DNA of 64,000 nucleotides from Neodiprion pinetum (lineage: Eukaryota > Arthropoda > Insecta > Hymenoptera > Diprionidae), in NCBI RefSeq assembly GCF_021155775.2, contig NC_060237.1, forward strand, positions 30,367,257 through 30,431,256, given 5' to 3'. The position numbers and the translations under genes were made by a program. The notes under the pieces are model-generated. The model was not told the DNA's origin and did not search any database. It saw nothing but the letters and a program-made list of their open reading frames with translations. Below, piece after piece: positions 1 through 13,100 of this stretch; within the stretch, counting starts at the first letter, position 1; the number at the start of each line of letters is the position of its first letter.

Positions 1-3000
1 AAACTCCAGCGATACGGCAAAACGGAGTTTTCTTTTTTTTTCTTTTCCAACGCGTTAAAACAGTGCAATAAAGGGTGATCGTAATTTCGCACATCCCGGT
101 TTCGCCTGATTCTGAATTTCTAATGTAGCAACGAAGAAGCAAGAGTAACAACCTAGTTTCGATTATCCCTCTGGCGTATAAAAACAAGCATATCCGAGAA
201 TCGATGATCGAGGTTCGTGTAAGTAGTACCTCCAACGGTTTCAGCCCTAGTTCAGCCACTCGGCCGCTTCGACCGGGACCAGCTGAAGTGCCCTGGAAGA
301 GGATGAGGATGAGGATGGGAAGGCGAGTAGACGTAAGACTGCGTCGTTGCCGGAGTAGTATACATATCATTGCGCCGACGAGTAGCCTGAATATTTTAGA
401 CGGACAACAGAGGGCCTCGCGACCCGGAAGCTGCAGCAGCGTTGCCGTTCGTCGTTCCGTCCTTAGGTGAGGGAGGGTTGTCCCGCGTTTTCCCAGGGCG
501 CGGAAGGAGCAGCTTCTCGGCCGGACGGCTAAGCGCGCCCGCTTTTTGCCAACCGGAAATAACTTCGCAGGCTGCGTGCCGTTCTTATTGCCTAACGAGC
601 AAGACGCCCTGGCCCCAATTCCCGGTTTAATTACCCGTTTGTTTATTTACTTATGTAGAATTATAAGGCGTACATATGTATCAGCGGACAGATAACGCCG
701 CGGCGCCGCGGCGCGGCCTTGAAACTCGAGCGGGAAGGAGCGTCGTCAATGGCGGCGGAACGCCCAGTAATTAGCGGGATGGGTATACTCTGCCTTTTGT
801 TTGTTGCTCCCCGCGGAACCCGCGGCGGTATTGCGGTAATAAACAATTCCAAGCGCGGCTCGGGGCGAGCAGGACAATACAGCTACATCGCGGAGCGAGT
901 TGGTTGGGGATCATTTTTTTCCACCCCTTCCACCCCTCCCGATACTTAACCGAAGAAAGAAGAGGCCGCCCGGAGTTTTCGGAACCAAGAATTACCCGCA
1001 GGTGACGCGGTCGCGACGGAATATCCGGCTCGGCTTGTCATCCGGGTGAGATGCGATTTTTCTCCTCAGTGTCTCAGATCTTTTCTCGCTTCTTCCTCTC
1101 TCTATCTCTCTATCACTCCATCTCTCTTCTCTCTTGCCAGGTAACTAATGCCGTGGCATTCACCGCCGTATAAAAGGGTTCGTAGCTGACGCAACGAGGG
1201 GATGGGAACTTGTAATCAACTCGAAATTGTGCTATCCGTGCGTGAGGGTGACAATTATTAAAGTAACGTTTCGCTGCCCTAGCATCCCGCTTCTAGGGGT
1301 TGTTTTTTCTTTCATTCTTTGTTTTTCATCACTTCGTTTTTATCAAAAAAAAAACGGTATTTGCATTTTATGGTCGCGCTGACGTTTCTCCCGTTATATG
1401 AGAATTTTTCGCTACGATGGAACGAGTCGAAAGTTTATTTTTTTTCTTTTTTACCCCCCCCCCCCGTGACCCCCCTCATCGTTTTGCCATTTTGTTTTCA
1501 CAAACTTCAGAATTCTTAATCACGTGCAAAATTGAAGAGAAAACAAATGACGCGACGATTAAAGGGAAACAGACGTCCCTGAACATTTTCGTTTTTTCTT
1601 TGTTTTTTTTTCGCTTCAACTTGATTCGCCTGTTACAACTCGGCATTCTTCTCACCCTTTTGTGTCGTCCTCAGCTCAGGCAACGAATATACATGCATGA
1701 ATTAAATCTCCTTCGTTTCGGCGTGAGCTGTCTGTAAAATTTATACATAAATTTTTTTCTGAAACAAAACCGACGATATTGTCGGTATAAAAAGTTTGCT
1801 TGTCAGTTGACAGCTGATCGTACTTGCCGAATTACTTTTTTGTCTAACCAGAGAAAGGTCCTGTACACGTGTCCCTGCAAATCCAACCATCGAGATTAAT
1901 TTTCACCCTGCCCGTCATTGCCGGACGTTCAATATTAATCGTTTGCGCGTGGCATTGTGCTAATTGTAAGCCGGAGTTTATTGCTGGCAGTAGCGGCGCG
2001 TTAAAACCAACATTTTATGACCGCGGCAGAGGTTCGGTAGTTTTACAGTCGTTGGTTGAATCTAATCTTAAGTATTCGCGGGCTCGCTTTCACTTCGGCT
2101 AAATTCCATGGGGTAAACTATCTCTCCTCCAAGCTCACGTTGACAAAAACTTTTGACACCGCATAAAAGGCGGCCGTGCCTCTCAATTAGTTTTGCAAAC
2201 GACCGCGTGCAACTTTCTCTCCCCGGAGATCTTTATCCCGGGAAGAATTTTCAGCCACTTTCTCTCTCTTTTCCCCAACTCCTCGAGCAGCCCCGAAAAG
2301 TATGATCAACTTCTCTCAGTCTTGTCCGATCGCTTCTCCTTCCGGATAAAGATGAGCGTCGTAATAAGGGTCGCTTTATCCAGCTGCGCCGTCCAGCGTT
2401 TTCCTCCCCTTTTCCTCCTCCTCCTCCTCGTTAATCGCCGCTTATTTTTTTATCTATAATTAAGCTCCTGCATTTCCAGAATTCACCGGAAATGCAAACG
2501 TGTAGCAAATTTACGCAAATTCGAAATGCGACTCCAGGATATTTTCCCAGCTTCTTACGGTTGCGGCTGCCGCGGTGGTCGAGGCAACAAAGAAGGTTTA
2601 TGGGGTCTGTTTATCTTCTTTGGAGGGAATCCAGACGCACGCGGGGCGAGGACGAGGGCAGGGAATTCGGACGTCGAGAACCGGCAAGATTTAAGCTCTA
2701 ACAACGTCCCAAGTCGGTCAGACTCCCTGCAACGTTCGCCGGGGGAATGCCGCGAAGAAAATTACAGAATAAGTAGAAAGGATGCGCATTCCTCGGACCC
2801 GCCTCAAAACTTGAACGTATAAAAACCTCGTGTCATTTCCTCCGAAATTCCTGATAATGCGCTGTGAAATTCACAACTTAATCTTGTGAATTCAAGTCTA
2901 CGCAATCATGCAAGATTTGGATTAATTCGTGTAAAATGCCCACTAAATAATTACGCATGACGAGTAAGACTTTTTTTGAGTTTGAAAAACATTCGACAGC

Positions 3001-4209
3001 TCGTAAGAATATTTTTGACGTTTGTAAATTGACTCCGAATTAAGCTCTCTTAACCGAGTTTCATGCTTTTGCGAACAGACGTTCCAAACTCTCTTTCTCG
3101 ACTTAATCTATTTAGCTTCGAGTTTGACGAAACGGTTTATAAATCAGCGCCGCTGAGCGGCAATTTCGGATTCTGGATGACTGCGGGGCCGTCGGCGTAA
3201 TGCGGAATCTAGAATTCAGGGAGAGCAACGCGGCGCGAGGATGGGACAGGGGTTGGAGGCATGATAATCTTGAGAGGCGATAAATCAGGTGACCGCACAT
3301 TCGGAATCCCGGGGCGCCACGTACGTGGAGTCGGGGGTTTGAACCGGATCTCGAAGGGGTCCGAGGTCGGCCGGAAGCGGGCCGCACGCGATCCCGAAAA
3401 CCCGGAGGAGGATTGCACCGGGCCCCGGTGGACGCCGATTTTCCCGGGCGCCTGATTTCCCGGGGTTTGATTCGCCCGGAACGGGGAGTCTGTATATCAA
3501 ACTTCAAAGGGCTGTACGTGAAGTGTTTTTGGATGGTCCAATTTCATCCCGGGATCTCGCCGCCTCGCAAATCTATACCGTCCTGACAGCCAACAGCCGA
3601 CAGCCTTCGGTGGAGGCAAAGAGAGAACTTTCTCAAGGCGGGTGTACAAAGGGAATAGAAAATGACGCGACTCGCCGAATACCCGAGCCTACGGTCCGCG
3701 ATAATGCCGACCATCTTTCGAGGCGAATGGAAATTCGCCGATTTCGTCGTTTCCATCGACGTTTTAAGGAGAATAAAATTAAAAGGATAGAAAGAAAAAA
3801 AAAAAAAAACATCCACAAGAAACGGGGAAAAGGCGTTAAAAACAACGTTCGAACTTTCTTCCCAAGATTTTTAGTTCAAATTTCTTTTGGAGAAGCTGCG
3901 GGATATAAAGAGACGCGGAGAAGAAGTTGAAATACTGGCAGCAACTTGGATGATTCCAGAGTTGCAGGTATTAGGTAGTTAGCGCGAGTTTGAAAATTCG
4001 CCTGATTCGCTTTTGCAGAGCATGAAGCCATCGGCTTCTGCAGCAGGAGTTTACGAACAGCCGATTCTAAATTTGCTACTTGACACAACGACACATAAAT
4101 TTTCCCAAACGAGTCTGCACCGAGATCCCGCTAATTCAATGCGTTTTTCTTATCCAACGAATGGATGTATCGCATCTTGAAAGGTTTCGCAGGTGGGTAA
4201 TGTATTATA
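1..4209. other. Noncoding block, no gene recognised
   Basis: I find no supportable exon here. A CT-rich tract lies near 1083-1135. A TATA-like box (TATAAAAGG) lies near 1169, without a recognisable gene downstream. About 2830-3080 is AT-rich and about 3180-3520 is CpG-rich. T-rich and A-rich runs near 1430-1460 and 3790-3810 create spurious Phe- and Lys-rich frames. Most likely intronic or intergenic. Confidence 0.5.
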
Positions 4210-4850
4210 CACATTATATACCTACATCAGACCGTTTTTTTTTTTTTTTTTTTTACCTCTTTTACTTTATTTCTTACGTGCCCTTCAAAAAGTTGGTTTT
4301 TAGTCCGAAACGAAGTCTCGTGAAACGGAAACTCGGTTGTAAAATTCTGAAAGTCGACTCATTCGGTTTGAACTTTTCAAACACTCTAACCGAAATATCT
4401 CGAAAACTATACGAGTTGGGAAGCTGTTTTTGGTTTCAATTTGTAGATAATCAAATGTTGTTTAAAAAATGACGTGACTACACGTGTGTGTGAGACAAAA
4501 ATTTGCATGGTAACAAGCATAGTTCATTTATTCGATGTACTCAACTTTCAACGATCGTATCTAAAACAAGATGACAATTTAGGTATATAATAGGCTCGAT
4601 CCTTTTTATACGATATCCGATTATCTACAAAATGAAACCAAACACCACTTTCCGACTTGTATAATTTTCGAGATATTTCGGCTAGTGTTTGAAAAATTCG
4701 AACAGGCTGAGTCACCTTTTAGAATTTCGTTACCAAGTTTCCGTTCCACGAGGCTTCGTTTGAGGCTAAAACTAACTTTCCGACGAGTACGTAAAAATAA
4801 GAAGAAAAGGAAAAAAGATCGACCCAATATAGATATATCTGTCGAGTACG
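4210..4850. repeat. Fold-back (inverted-repeat) element, degenerate
   Basis: Two arms of about 190-230 bp are reverse complements of each other: roughly 4215-4450 and 4620-4845, around a spacer of about 170 bp. By eye the core (4290-4450 against 4620-4780) is about three quarters identical with one short indel. A shared anchor, CCGAAATATCTCGAAAA, reads on the plus strand near 4390 and as its reverse complement near 4670. The inner ends share GTAGATAA. No transposase frame is present. This fits an old MITE or fold-back element, or the fused ends of two copies of one repeat. Similarity fades outwards into a poly-T run (about 4226-4252), so outer limits and target duplication are uncertain. Confidence 0.65.
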
Positions 4851-5191
4851 CACCTTATTCCAGAATCGAGCGCCTAGCCGGCGGGTTTCCCGAAGCCTCT
4901 TTATTAATTGCTGTTCGCGACGATTCGTTATTGCGAGCCTCTCAAAAGGGCTGAAAATTCCCCCTCTTTTCTCCCAGCGAGCGCTTCCGGTGGCAAGGAT
5001 CTCAATCTCGAAGGTCTGGAGCAGGATCCGAGGAGGTTCTGAGAAGCTGTAATTCGGGAGATGAGCAAATTACGGGAGAGAGATCGTACGGAACGAGGCG
5101 GGGTGAAGAGAAGGTGTCCAAGTTTCAATCGGAGAAATGTACTTGTATTGAAATTTTCGCTGAACTTTTAATCTCTCGATGCAGTTAAACG
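4851..5191. other. Noncoding spacer
   Basis: Mixed-composition sequence between the fold-back element and the small open frame at 5192-5404. I see no gene or repeat. Confidence 0.4.
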
Positions 5192-5404
5192 TTAACAACG
5201 ACAACGAGGCTTGATCTCGGATGCGTGGCCATTCCGAAACTCCCCGAAGTCCCGGCTACCTTTTGCCATATGATAATGACTCCTCTCTTCTCTCACCAAC
5301 GACGCAAGAAGTTCTCGAAGTAACGAGGCCTCCGTGTGTCGTAAGTCGGGACCATCACCCCTTTCATGGGGGGTAGAGGGTTGCCATTCCGGTTGCGCAG
5401 CCAT
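5192..5404 (-). CDS. Candidate small ORF, 70 aa, unknown
   Basis: An ATG-initiated minus-strand frame of 70 codons ends in TAA. The product is hydrophilic, has a Leu-rich amphipathic stretch in the middle (ASLLRELLASL) and a Cys/Arg tail (RCRC), and uses mixed codons without low complexity. A GTGAGA at the ValArg codons after this helix could act as a splice donor, in which case only the first half would be exon. The start context is weak (C at -3). No family is recognised. It could be chance; I report it because composition looks more protein-like than its neighbours. Confidence 0.18.
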   Translation of the reverse strand: MAAQPEWQPSTPHERGDGPDLRHTEASLLRELLASLVREERSHYHMAKGSRDFGEFRNGHASEIKPRCRC

Positions 5405-8400
5405 TTGAGTACGAATTTGTTGGATGAAAATCGATACACTTTTAAACAATTTTATTACGGTATAGCTTTACGTTCAGTACTCATCGAATTATTATGTTTT
5501 CTAGCTATGGATATCCCTTTAGAAATACAATAATGCAAAAATGTGAAAGTCATATAAACAAAGGTTCACTCCAAATCGCTTTAAGATACTTAAAGAGAAG
5601 AACGGATTCTTTAAATTTCACTTTACGATGGGTAATTTTATTCGGAGTGACTTTTTTCTACAAAATCAATCAAATTTTAATTTTTTCTTTCCTCTTGAGT
5701 AGTCAATTCAACATTGAAATTCGCTGACAGTAATATCGATATCGGTGCAGTATCGTAAAAATTGAACATTTCACGATACCAAAAGAAAAAAAATGAGACT
5801 CGTTCCAGTGAATCTGCAGAGAATAGTCTTCTGAATAAAATGAACCATCTTGGAGTGAAATCGAATGGATCTGATAGATTTTTTACCTTTTTAAAATGAT
5901 ATAAAAATAAGTTACGGTATAATTTGAGTTTTCGTTAACACTCCGAGTATTTCTTATATCGATATTTCCAATGAGACCGATTTTAGCACGTCAAAATGAT
6001 GATAATTGGCTAAATCTCGTGTTTCTGGTGATTCTCGCAATAACGAAAAATATCGACTTTTAGCCAACGAAGCGTCGAGATCGAGTTCAGCGATATTTCT
6101 TACACGGTATGCGATGCAGCTCTGCACCGAGCTGCAGGCTGTCCTTTCATATCTATATTTACTACACGCAGCGTACAGCTCCACGATATTCCTGACCGTG
6201 AAATCGGAATCCGTTGATTGGTTTCGCGGGTTTCCAATTCCAGTTGCACCGCTTCTACGGGTTTGCGGTGTCAGGCTGCTGATTGATCTCTTTTTACGTT
6301 TTTACCTTCAAATTCAGGTACCAAAATGTGTTCTAAACATGTATGGATCTATAATCCTTGACCTCGTATATATGTGTAAGTATATTTGTAACGGAATTCT
6401 ACACTTTCATCGTTCACAACGAGATAATAATTAACCGCTTTCACGTGAAGAAGAATTTCATTCGTAAAGTCAGTATTGTTGTCTTTAAAAACGATAAATT
6501 TTCCGCCGATGTATGGTGAGAATATTCCGGAAAAATAAATGTTCGTCATGAACATTTATATTTTTTCGCATAATCTAAAAGTTTCGGAGAAATAGTTAAA
6601 TTTTTATAACGTGCACAATCAAGTCCGATTTCATAGAAATCCATTAATAACTTAAATATCGTAGATAATGTCTGCGAACTATTAGCGGTCATATCTTGTG
6701 AAAATACATGAGCTCGAAGCAAGTTTTCAAGAGCGAAGAGCAAGTGCATCCCGCACTGCAGTGATGCCCAGTTTGAAAGCAGCGAAAGTTCCACCTTAAC
6801 TCTCCCTCAACATTTCTAGTTTATTTTCCTTATCGGATTTATTTTGAATAGATATAGATATAGACACAACGTGCAGAGAAATATTACGTTACACCAGCTA
6901 CTACAGGCTGAAGAGTTGTTCAACAACAACTTGAACTGCACATGAATACAAGCTGAAGTTGAACGGTGCAGAGCGAGATCAAAACACGGGGCGACGCGAC
7001 GCGTAACTTTGGCAACAGTTTCGCTCTCTCAGTCAATGAAGAGCAATTTAATTAGCAAACGAAAATTAAAAATACACGTACACTGGCCATTCTTTCCGCG
7101 CGTGCGTTTTTCTGTTTACTTGCGATTCTTTTTTCTTCTTTTTCGTTTCGCTTTGAACCCGAAAAACAACAATCCTCAGGGCAACCGTGAAAGACGGAAG
7201 CACACGCGCCTGTATTTTTAATTAATACAAGCGGTGACGGATGACGAACGACTAATCGAAACAGCGACCCGGCCTTTCGGATTCGAATCGCAAATTGAGA
7301 ATAAAAAGGTTGGAGCGTTACGAAAGGGGTGAAAGCGTCAGGTGAAACGGAGGGTTGCGACTCATCCTCTGAGGTACGCATGCCGCAAGTGGGTCTCTAA
7401 AACGGAAGCTAAAAGGCGCGGACAACGGGGGTGGCAATAATCGATAGCACCGATACTCAGAAATGAAAATTCTGTAAAACATCTCCGATTCCCGCCAAGA
7501 GTACTTATTTACCGTTATTATAATTATTTTTTATTTTTTTTTTTTACCTTTTTGCAACCCCTTTTTCCCACCGTACTTATTTAAATTATTCGCCCTCTTC
7601 TCGGGCAGTTTCATTTCCGCGAAGCTCGCGTTTTCCGCGGGATTCACTGGCAGCTTTTTTTACTACAGCCGTGACGGTAAACACACTCACCGTCCGAGAT
7701 TAATCGCTCGGCTAGCACCCGCCAGGACTGAAAGGACGCGGAATGTCAGGTCCTGGCCGAGTGACGGACGCCGAAGGACGAATTTGTCCGAAGTTCAATT
7801 CGAGCGACGTCGCGTCGTTCCTCTGCCCGAGGGAACTGCAGCGGCAGCTCCTCCTCCGCCGATCCTTCTGCCTCGTCAATTCTTCCTTTACGATCGCACG
7901 TTCCCGCAGGGTGCTTGGGGTGAAGCACCTGCGGCGCGTCCGTCGCCGGCAATAATCTCTCGGAAGCCCCGGAGACGCGCGTGCAAGCTTCATGTACAGA
8001 ATGGGTCGACGGGAAGAAGAAGAAGAAGAAGAAGAAGAATAAGAAGAAGAAAAAGAAGAAAAAGAAGAAGAGGGAGAAAAGGAAAAAGTAGCCGAGTCGA
8101 GTCGAGGAAAGTCGACGTTCCTCCGCGAAGGAATCGCAGCCGAGCGGACGCCGCTCGCCCGATGAAACTCGCCGCAAAATCACTGCCACTTAATACCGTA
8201 CCTACGGGATATGGGGAACTTTTCGATCCCGCGGAATCGATAACGAGAATATAACCCGCGAGGTGCCGATATCCCGGAGAGCAAGGAAGAATGGCTCTTG
8301 GAAGGAATTCGGAAGGGGAAAAAGTTGAATCTCTGAAGCGCGGCGCGCGTTTGGAAAAAGAAGGAAACTCGGCGCGCGGATCCGAGAGGATCGAAATTTT

Positions 8401-10037
8401 TACTTCGACTTACCGGTAAAAGAGGACCGAGATTAGTCACTCGATGTTGTTATCAAGGCTACTTTTGTCAGGTACAAATGTGCCGCTGCGGTCGGTTTCG
8501 GCGCCTCGAAGAACTGGGACTGTGGTTGATTTCACGCGATTCCCACCCCCAAAGTGGCTGAAATTTCTTCATTTAGCGTTCCAGGATCGGGAGCAAACGG
8601 GGAAGAGCGACCCCCCTCATTTTATAAATTCCCCCCGCGTAACACGGTGCTTTAGATGTATCGGTGCGATAAAAAGCCAAATTGAAACTGGCCCGCATAC
8701 CGGAGTGAAATTCGCTCTGGCAGTCTTTTTCACATTTATGATGTGCGCTCACGCGTTCAAACGCGAATATATCGGTACGCATTTTGCACAAAACGAAAAA
8801 AGAAATGAAATGAGGAAAAAAATAAAATAAAATAGAATAACCTATGCGAGAGCGGAAGACGAGGAGAGCGAATTCTGTACTTGATATATTATTATATCCC
8901 TGTACAACGTACACCAGCTCGGTGCAAATTTACGGTTAGACACGTTCTGGCGATGCAGATAATGGGAGGTGATTCGGAACAATTCCGTCGCCAATATTCA
9001 TTTTTCGATTCATTCTTCGGCAAAATTTTTTTTACCCTCAATCCGATCAAGATTTTCAGTTCCTAACGGGCGAGCGAATCGATCTATTATTAATTCTACC
9101 CCGAGAATATGAATCTTAAATTATTCTTGCAGCCGTTAATTGCTTCGATTTTTCACCTCCTTGTTGGAACATTTTCCGGTTCAGACGGACGGAGGAACAG
9201 GTTCAAGATTCGTTAACAAAGCTTGCGTGTGACACGCAGGGAGTTCGATTGAAGCAGTCGAGGAAGAAGCAAGCCGAGAGTAGACAGTGTCGTCCGAGAG
9301 TTCGGAACGCCAGGGTGAGAAGAATCTTGGGGTGAACTTTCGGCCCCCCGCTTAGCGAGCAAGCGGAAAGTCAGAGGCTTCCACCCCTGAATTCGGCACT
9401 GATCCCGGCGTTCTTCCATCCGCAAGTGTTAACTTATACAACTCGAATTCCAGCAGCAGGATAGATGTACGTAAATATACAATATATTGATAAAAAAAAA
9501 AAAAAATAAAAACGATACAAATGAGAAAAACCAAGAAGAAGACAAAAAGTGGGGAAAGTTTTTATAACGCGTTCAGAGCTCTCCTCAATTGACCGAAAAT
9601 GTAAACTTATCTCTTCACCTTTTTCTTTCTCTAAATTTTCTCCCACCACCCTCCGTTCCCCCATTTTTCCTTTTTCGCGGAAAATTTCCACGCTTTGCGG
9701 ACTGGTCCGTCAGCGGCTCCTTAATCGGGAATGATTGCGGGGCAGGACACAGTCACCAACAGCGTTAAATCTGCGGTGGCATGGCGCAGAGAGGGTCGAT
9801 ATTCCGCGAGGCCGAGTCGTCCGGGGGGGTCGGCTAGTCGGGGTGTGATATTCGGGCACAACTCTTGGTCAAAGTGTAATAATGGCGCACGCCTCGTGCG
9901 CGGTTGTGGATATTGTCAAGGGGGAAGGTGGGCAATATGCTCGGCCTTATCTAGCCACGGCGTAAGTACTGCTATATATCGTACAGCCGGGGTCCCGGCT
10001 AACTCATCCTTAATAAGGATAGCTGAAGTGGACTTAC
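5405..10037. other. Noncoding, probable intron downstream of the RRM exon
   Basis: If the exon at 10038-10125 belongs to a minus-strand TIA-1/Rox8 gene, this is its downstream intron. I looked for the rest of RRM2 (a GYGFVSF-like RNP1 and a NGQWLG-like segment on the minus strand) and did not find it. About 5440-6900 is AT-rich; within it an 82-codon minus-strand frame (6546-6794) begins at GTG and is unassigned. A GTGAGT donor-like site on the minus strand lies at 7687-7692. A GAA repeat sits at 8012-8070. Confidence 0.4.
8012..8070. repeat. (GAA)n microsatellite
   Basis: About 60 bp of GAA/AAG triplets, slightly interrupted. It produces Lys/Arg-rich and Phe-rich artefact frames on the two strands. 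Confidence 0.9.
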
Positions 10038-10125
10038 GAGATCTCCCCGAAAGGGGTGAAGGCCTCCCTCAGTGTCTGGGTCTCGATTTCCGGGCTCAGG
10101 TCGCCGACGAATATGTGGTAGTGTT
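10038..10125 (-). CDS. Rox8: Internal exon of TIA-1/TIAR (Rox8) RNA-binding protein, start of RRM2
   Basis: An 88-nt minus-strand exon preceded by a good acceptor (CTCTGTTTCAG, plus 10126-10136) and followed by a perfect donor (GTAAGT, plus 10032-10037). It holds 2 nt of a split codon, 28 full codons and 2 nt of the next. The peptide begins HYHIFVGDLSPEIETQ and ends in AFTPFGEI. This is the beta1 RNP2 strand (IFVGDL) and helix 1 of the second RRM of TIA-1/TIAR proteins, whose insect member is Rox8, an RNA-binding regulator of splicing, translation and stress granules. Family knowledge predicts RRM1 upstream (higher coordinates) and the RNP1 half of RRM2 plus RRM3 downstream (lower coordinates); I found neither in the window. 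Intact frame, both splice sites and conserved residues argue for a live exon, not a relic. Gene symbol follows the Drosophila orthologue. Confidence 0.88.
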
Positions 10126-13100
10126 CTGAAACAGAGCCAAAAGAGAAGCAGGTTTTAGTCGTTGTAATTACGTAATCGCTGATCGGTGAAATATTGTTTA
10201 CGCGTTACCACTCTACGGGGTGAAAAATGTCGGTAGCGAAAAAAATGAACGTCCCTCGCATATTCCGTCACCCACACGTCCGCAACCGAAAAGCAAGGGT
10301 TGATCGGCGCCCCTTTCCGGTTCACTCGGGGAGTTCGTTCAGACCGATCGAAGGGCGTCGGGGGGACCGAGAGACGACGGCTCGGTCGTTGGATCGGCGC
10401 ACAATAGTTCCTCGAGCTCGAATATTAATCTTCCCCAGTGCTAGCGACACGGTTCTTTGTCACCTCCGCGAGCCGTGGGCGGGGTTTGAAATTTTTCAGG
10501 TTAGGTAGGCGCTACGCAAAATCCTGAGAAAGCGTAGAACCGCACGTCCCAGTTTAACCCCGGCCTTCTTTACTTTCCAAACAATTTCACGGCCCTCTGA
10601 TTAGTTCCCTAGAAGCTGACGATCCCACGGCGGAAGAACGGAAAATGGACGCGTTGTCTGCCGGGGGATTTATTATACTTAGCGTCGCGACGCGGCCTCG
10701 TCGCTCGAAAGGGTCGGATAAAAATTGAGAATCCCTGCGCCGGAGAGTTGGGGGTAAAAGTTTTGGAGAGGGGTCGAAGCCGGGGATCGGATTTATTCTA
10801 CGATTCGGAGCGTCATTGGCTGAATGGAAATCGGCGGCAAGAGAGTGTTGATGGGGATCCTCCTTCCGCCCCTGCGAGTTCCGTGCACGCCGTTGATCCC
10901 CGTTTCCGAACCCGTGCGCGTGAAAGGGAATCCGGAATGGTCCCGCACCCGTAGCCAGAGGCGTTTCCTTAGTTATTTACGCTACAGTTTACTCAGGGCC
11001 GATTTCACCGGGACTACATCCGCGGGTTCACCCAGGTGAGTAGAGGAATTGTTGCGGATCGAGTCTTTCGTTATGCGTCCGCACAACGCGCTGCTGATCG
11101 AAGTCCCCCGCGGAGGGTCAAACTTTTGCTTCTCATCGGCCTTTTTCTTATTACCCTCCGAGGAAGAAAGATATCGACTGCTGGAAGAAGACGTGAAAGA
11201 AGAAAATGGATGGATAGACGAGGAAAAAACAAACTCACTCTCAGCTCTAGTTTAATCAAGTTCATCGCCGAACCGACTTGCGGCAAGTCAAACTCACGCC
11301 AGGGAGTTGGTGTAAAAGAAAAATCACGTAGAAAAATTCAGCAGTGACTCTGGTTCGTTAAGAACCAAGTCACGGGGAACAATTACGCGCAGTATCGCAA
11401 AACGATAAAGGCGGACGCACAAAGCTCTTGGAACTTGACGCATGTACGCGGACACGTTACACCCGAATAACTAAAATAATTTGTTCATTCGGCCATGTAT
11501 AAACAAGTATAAAGCTCGAGTAATATTTACACAGGCGTCACGTGTGTAAACAATACAAGCACGGACCGAAAAACGGACAATTGTATAACGCGTATAGGTA
11601 GGTATACTTATACCTGCCGACTATAGCAAGTGAGGATAAAAGCTCGGTTGTACGTACATGGTCTACGTGTACGCAAATATTTATACATATGTATATAGCA
11701 ACCGTATATTTATACTGTTAACAAGCACCTACTCGCAGGGGTAGCAGAGTTTCGGAAAATAAGAGTGTAACAAAAACGAGAGTAGCGAAAAAGGGATTTT
11801 AAACAAAATTAAAATTAAAACAAATAACAGAGCGAAATAAAAAGTGGTGGAAAAAAATTTGGAGGCGAAAGAAAAATCCATTGATCGTCGGACAATGCTG
11901 CGGGGGAGAGCGAGCGAACAAAAGTCCGTGCCAAGTGAGCTTTGGGAATGGGTTATACGAGGGGGATGGAAAGCTCGCTCGTCCTAACCCTCGCGCCTCT
12001 ATAGATCAACCGGATTCCTTTAATTTCGAGGGACAGAGCCGGGCGCGAGTTGATTTACACCGCAAATAGCCTGCCTATTAATTTCACCGCGTTAATCCAA
12101 CCTCGACGCGTCCAAAGTCGAGTTTGATCGTTTAGAAATATTCGTTCCGGTTACAAGCGCGGGGACTTTATTTCGACGAATCGAGTCCGCCGATAGGTTG
12201 ACAATTTCTGGTCGTCCTTGCGCGAGGCTTTTCGAAAGCTCTCCGGAATTGCAGTCGGAGCTGGAAAACCGGGCCCCCGAAAGCTCGGCGGCCGGAAACA
12301 CGTACTCGGTTATAGCGGAAAGCGGACGAGATATTTCATTCCGGACGTGTTCCTCTTTCCTAACCCGGATTGATTCTTCGGTGATCGAGGCTATGCGCCG
12401 AGTGCCTCGGCGTCTGGGATCATCCGAGAATCGGGAGCAGTGGTGGGTGAAGGGGCGAAGGGGCCGAAGGCGGGGGTGGAAGCGGAACGGCGGCGAGTCA
12501 ATTTGGTTAAAATGCTGAGAGAAAACAGAACAGTTTATTACACTCGGTGGCGGTCGGGTAGACAGGAAGAAATGCGGTTGTGTGGAATCGGGACCCGGGG
12601 TGCCTGGGGGGAAGGGGGGGGCGAGAGGCATTTCGCGAATACGAATGTATGAATTAGGCGCTGATTGGCTTCAACTCGATCAACTCGGTGCGATTGGTTA
12701 GTTAGGATTTAAACCGAGGAATCCCGCAGCCCCTTTCCTCGCGGCCCTCCCCCTCCCCCGCCGCCAACCTTCCGCCCTTCACCCTCTCCCGCAGGGCAGT
12801 CGAACAGTGGCCCGATTCTTGAACTCCGATGCCGCGGAGCCACCGCGTAACAACCCGAGTTAGTCCTCGTTAGCCGACCCTAAGCCTTCCGCCATTCCCT
12901 TCGTTCCCTTCATCCCCTCGAAGCGCGGCCACGCGGCTTCTTCGTCTTCATCTTCTCCCTACCTTGTCCGTATTCCGGCCCGTCGAGATTCGAACGTCTT
13001 TCTATCGCTGATACAACCGAGCCCTGAATTTCCGTGTTAACGTTACTCGCCGCCGTTGCTTTCGTTTTTCCCTTCTTTTTTTTTTTCTCACACCCCTAAA

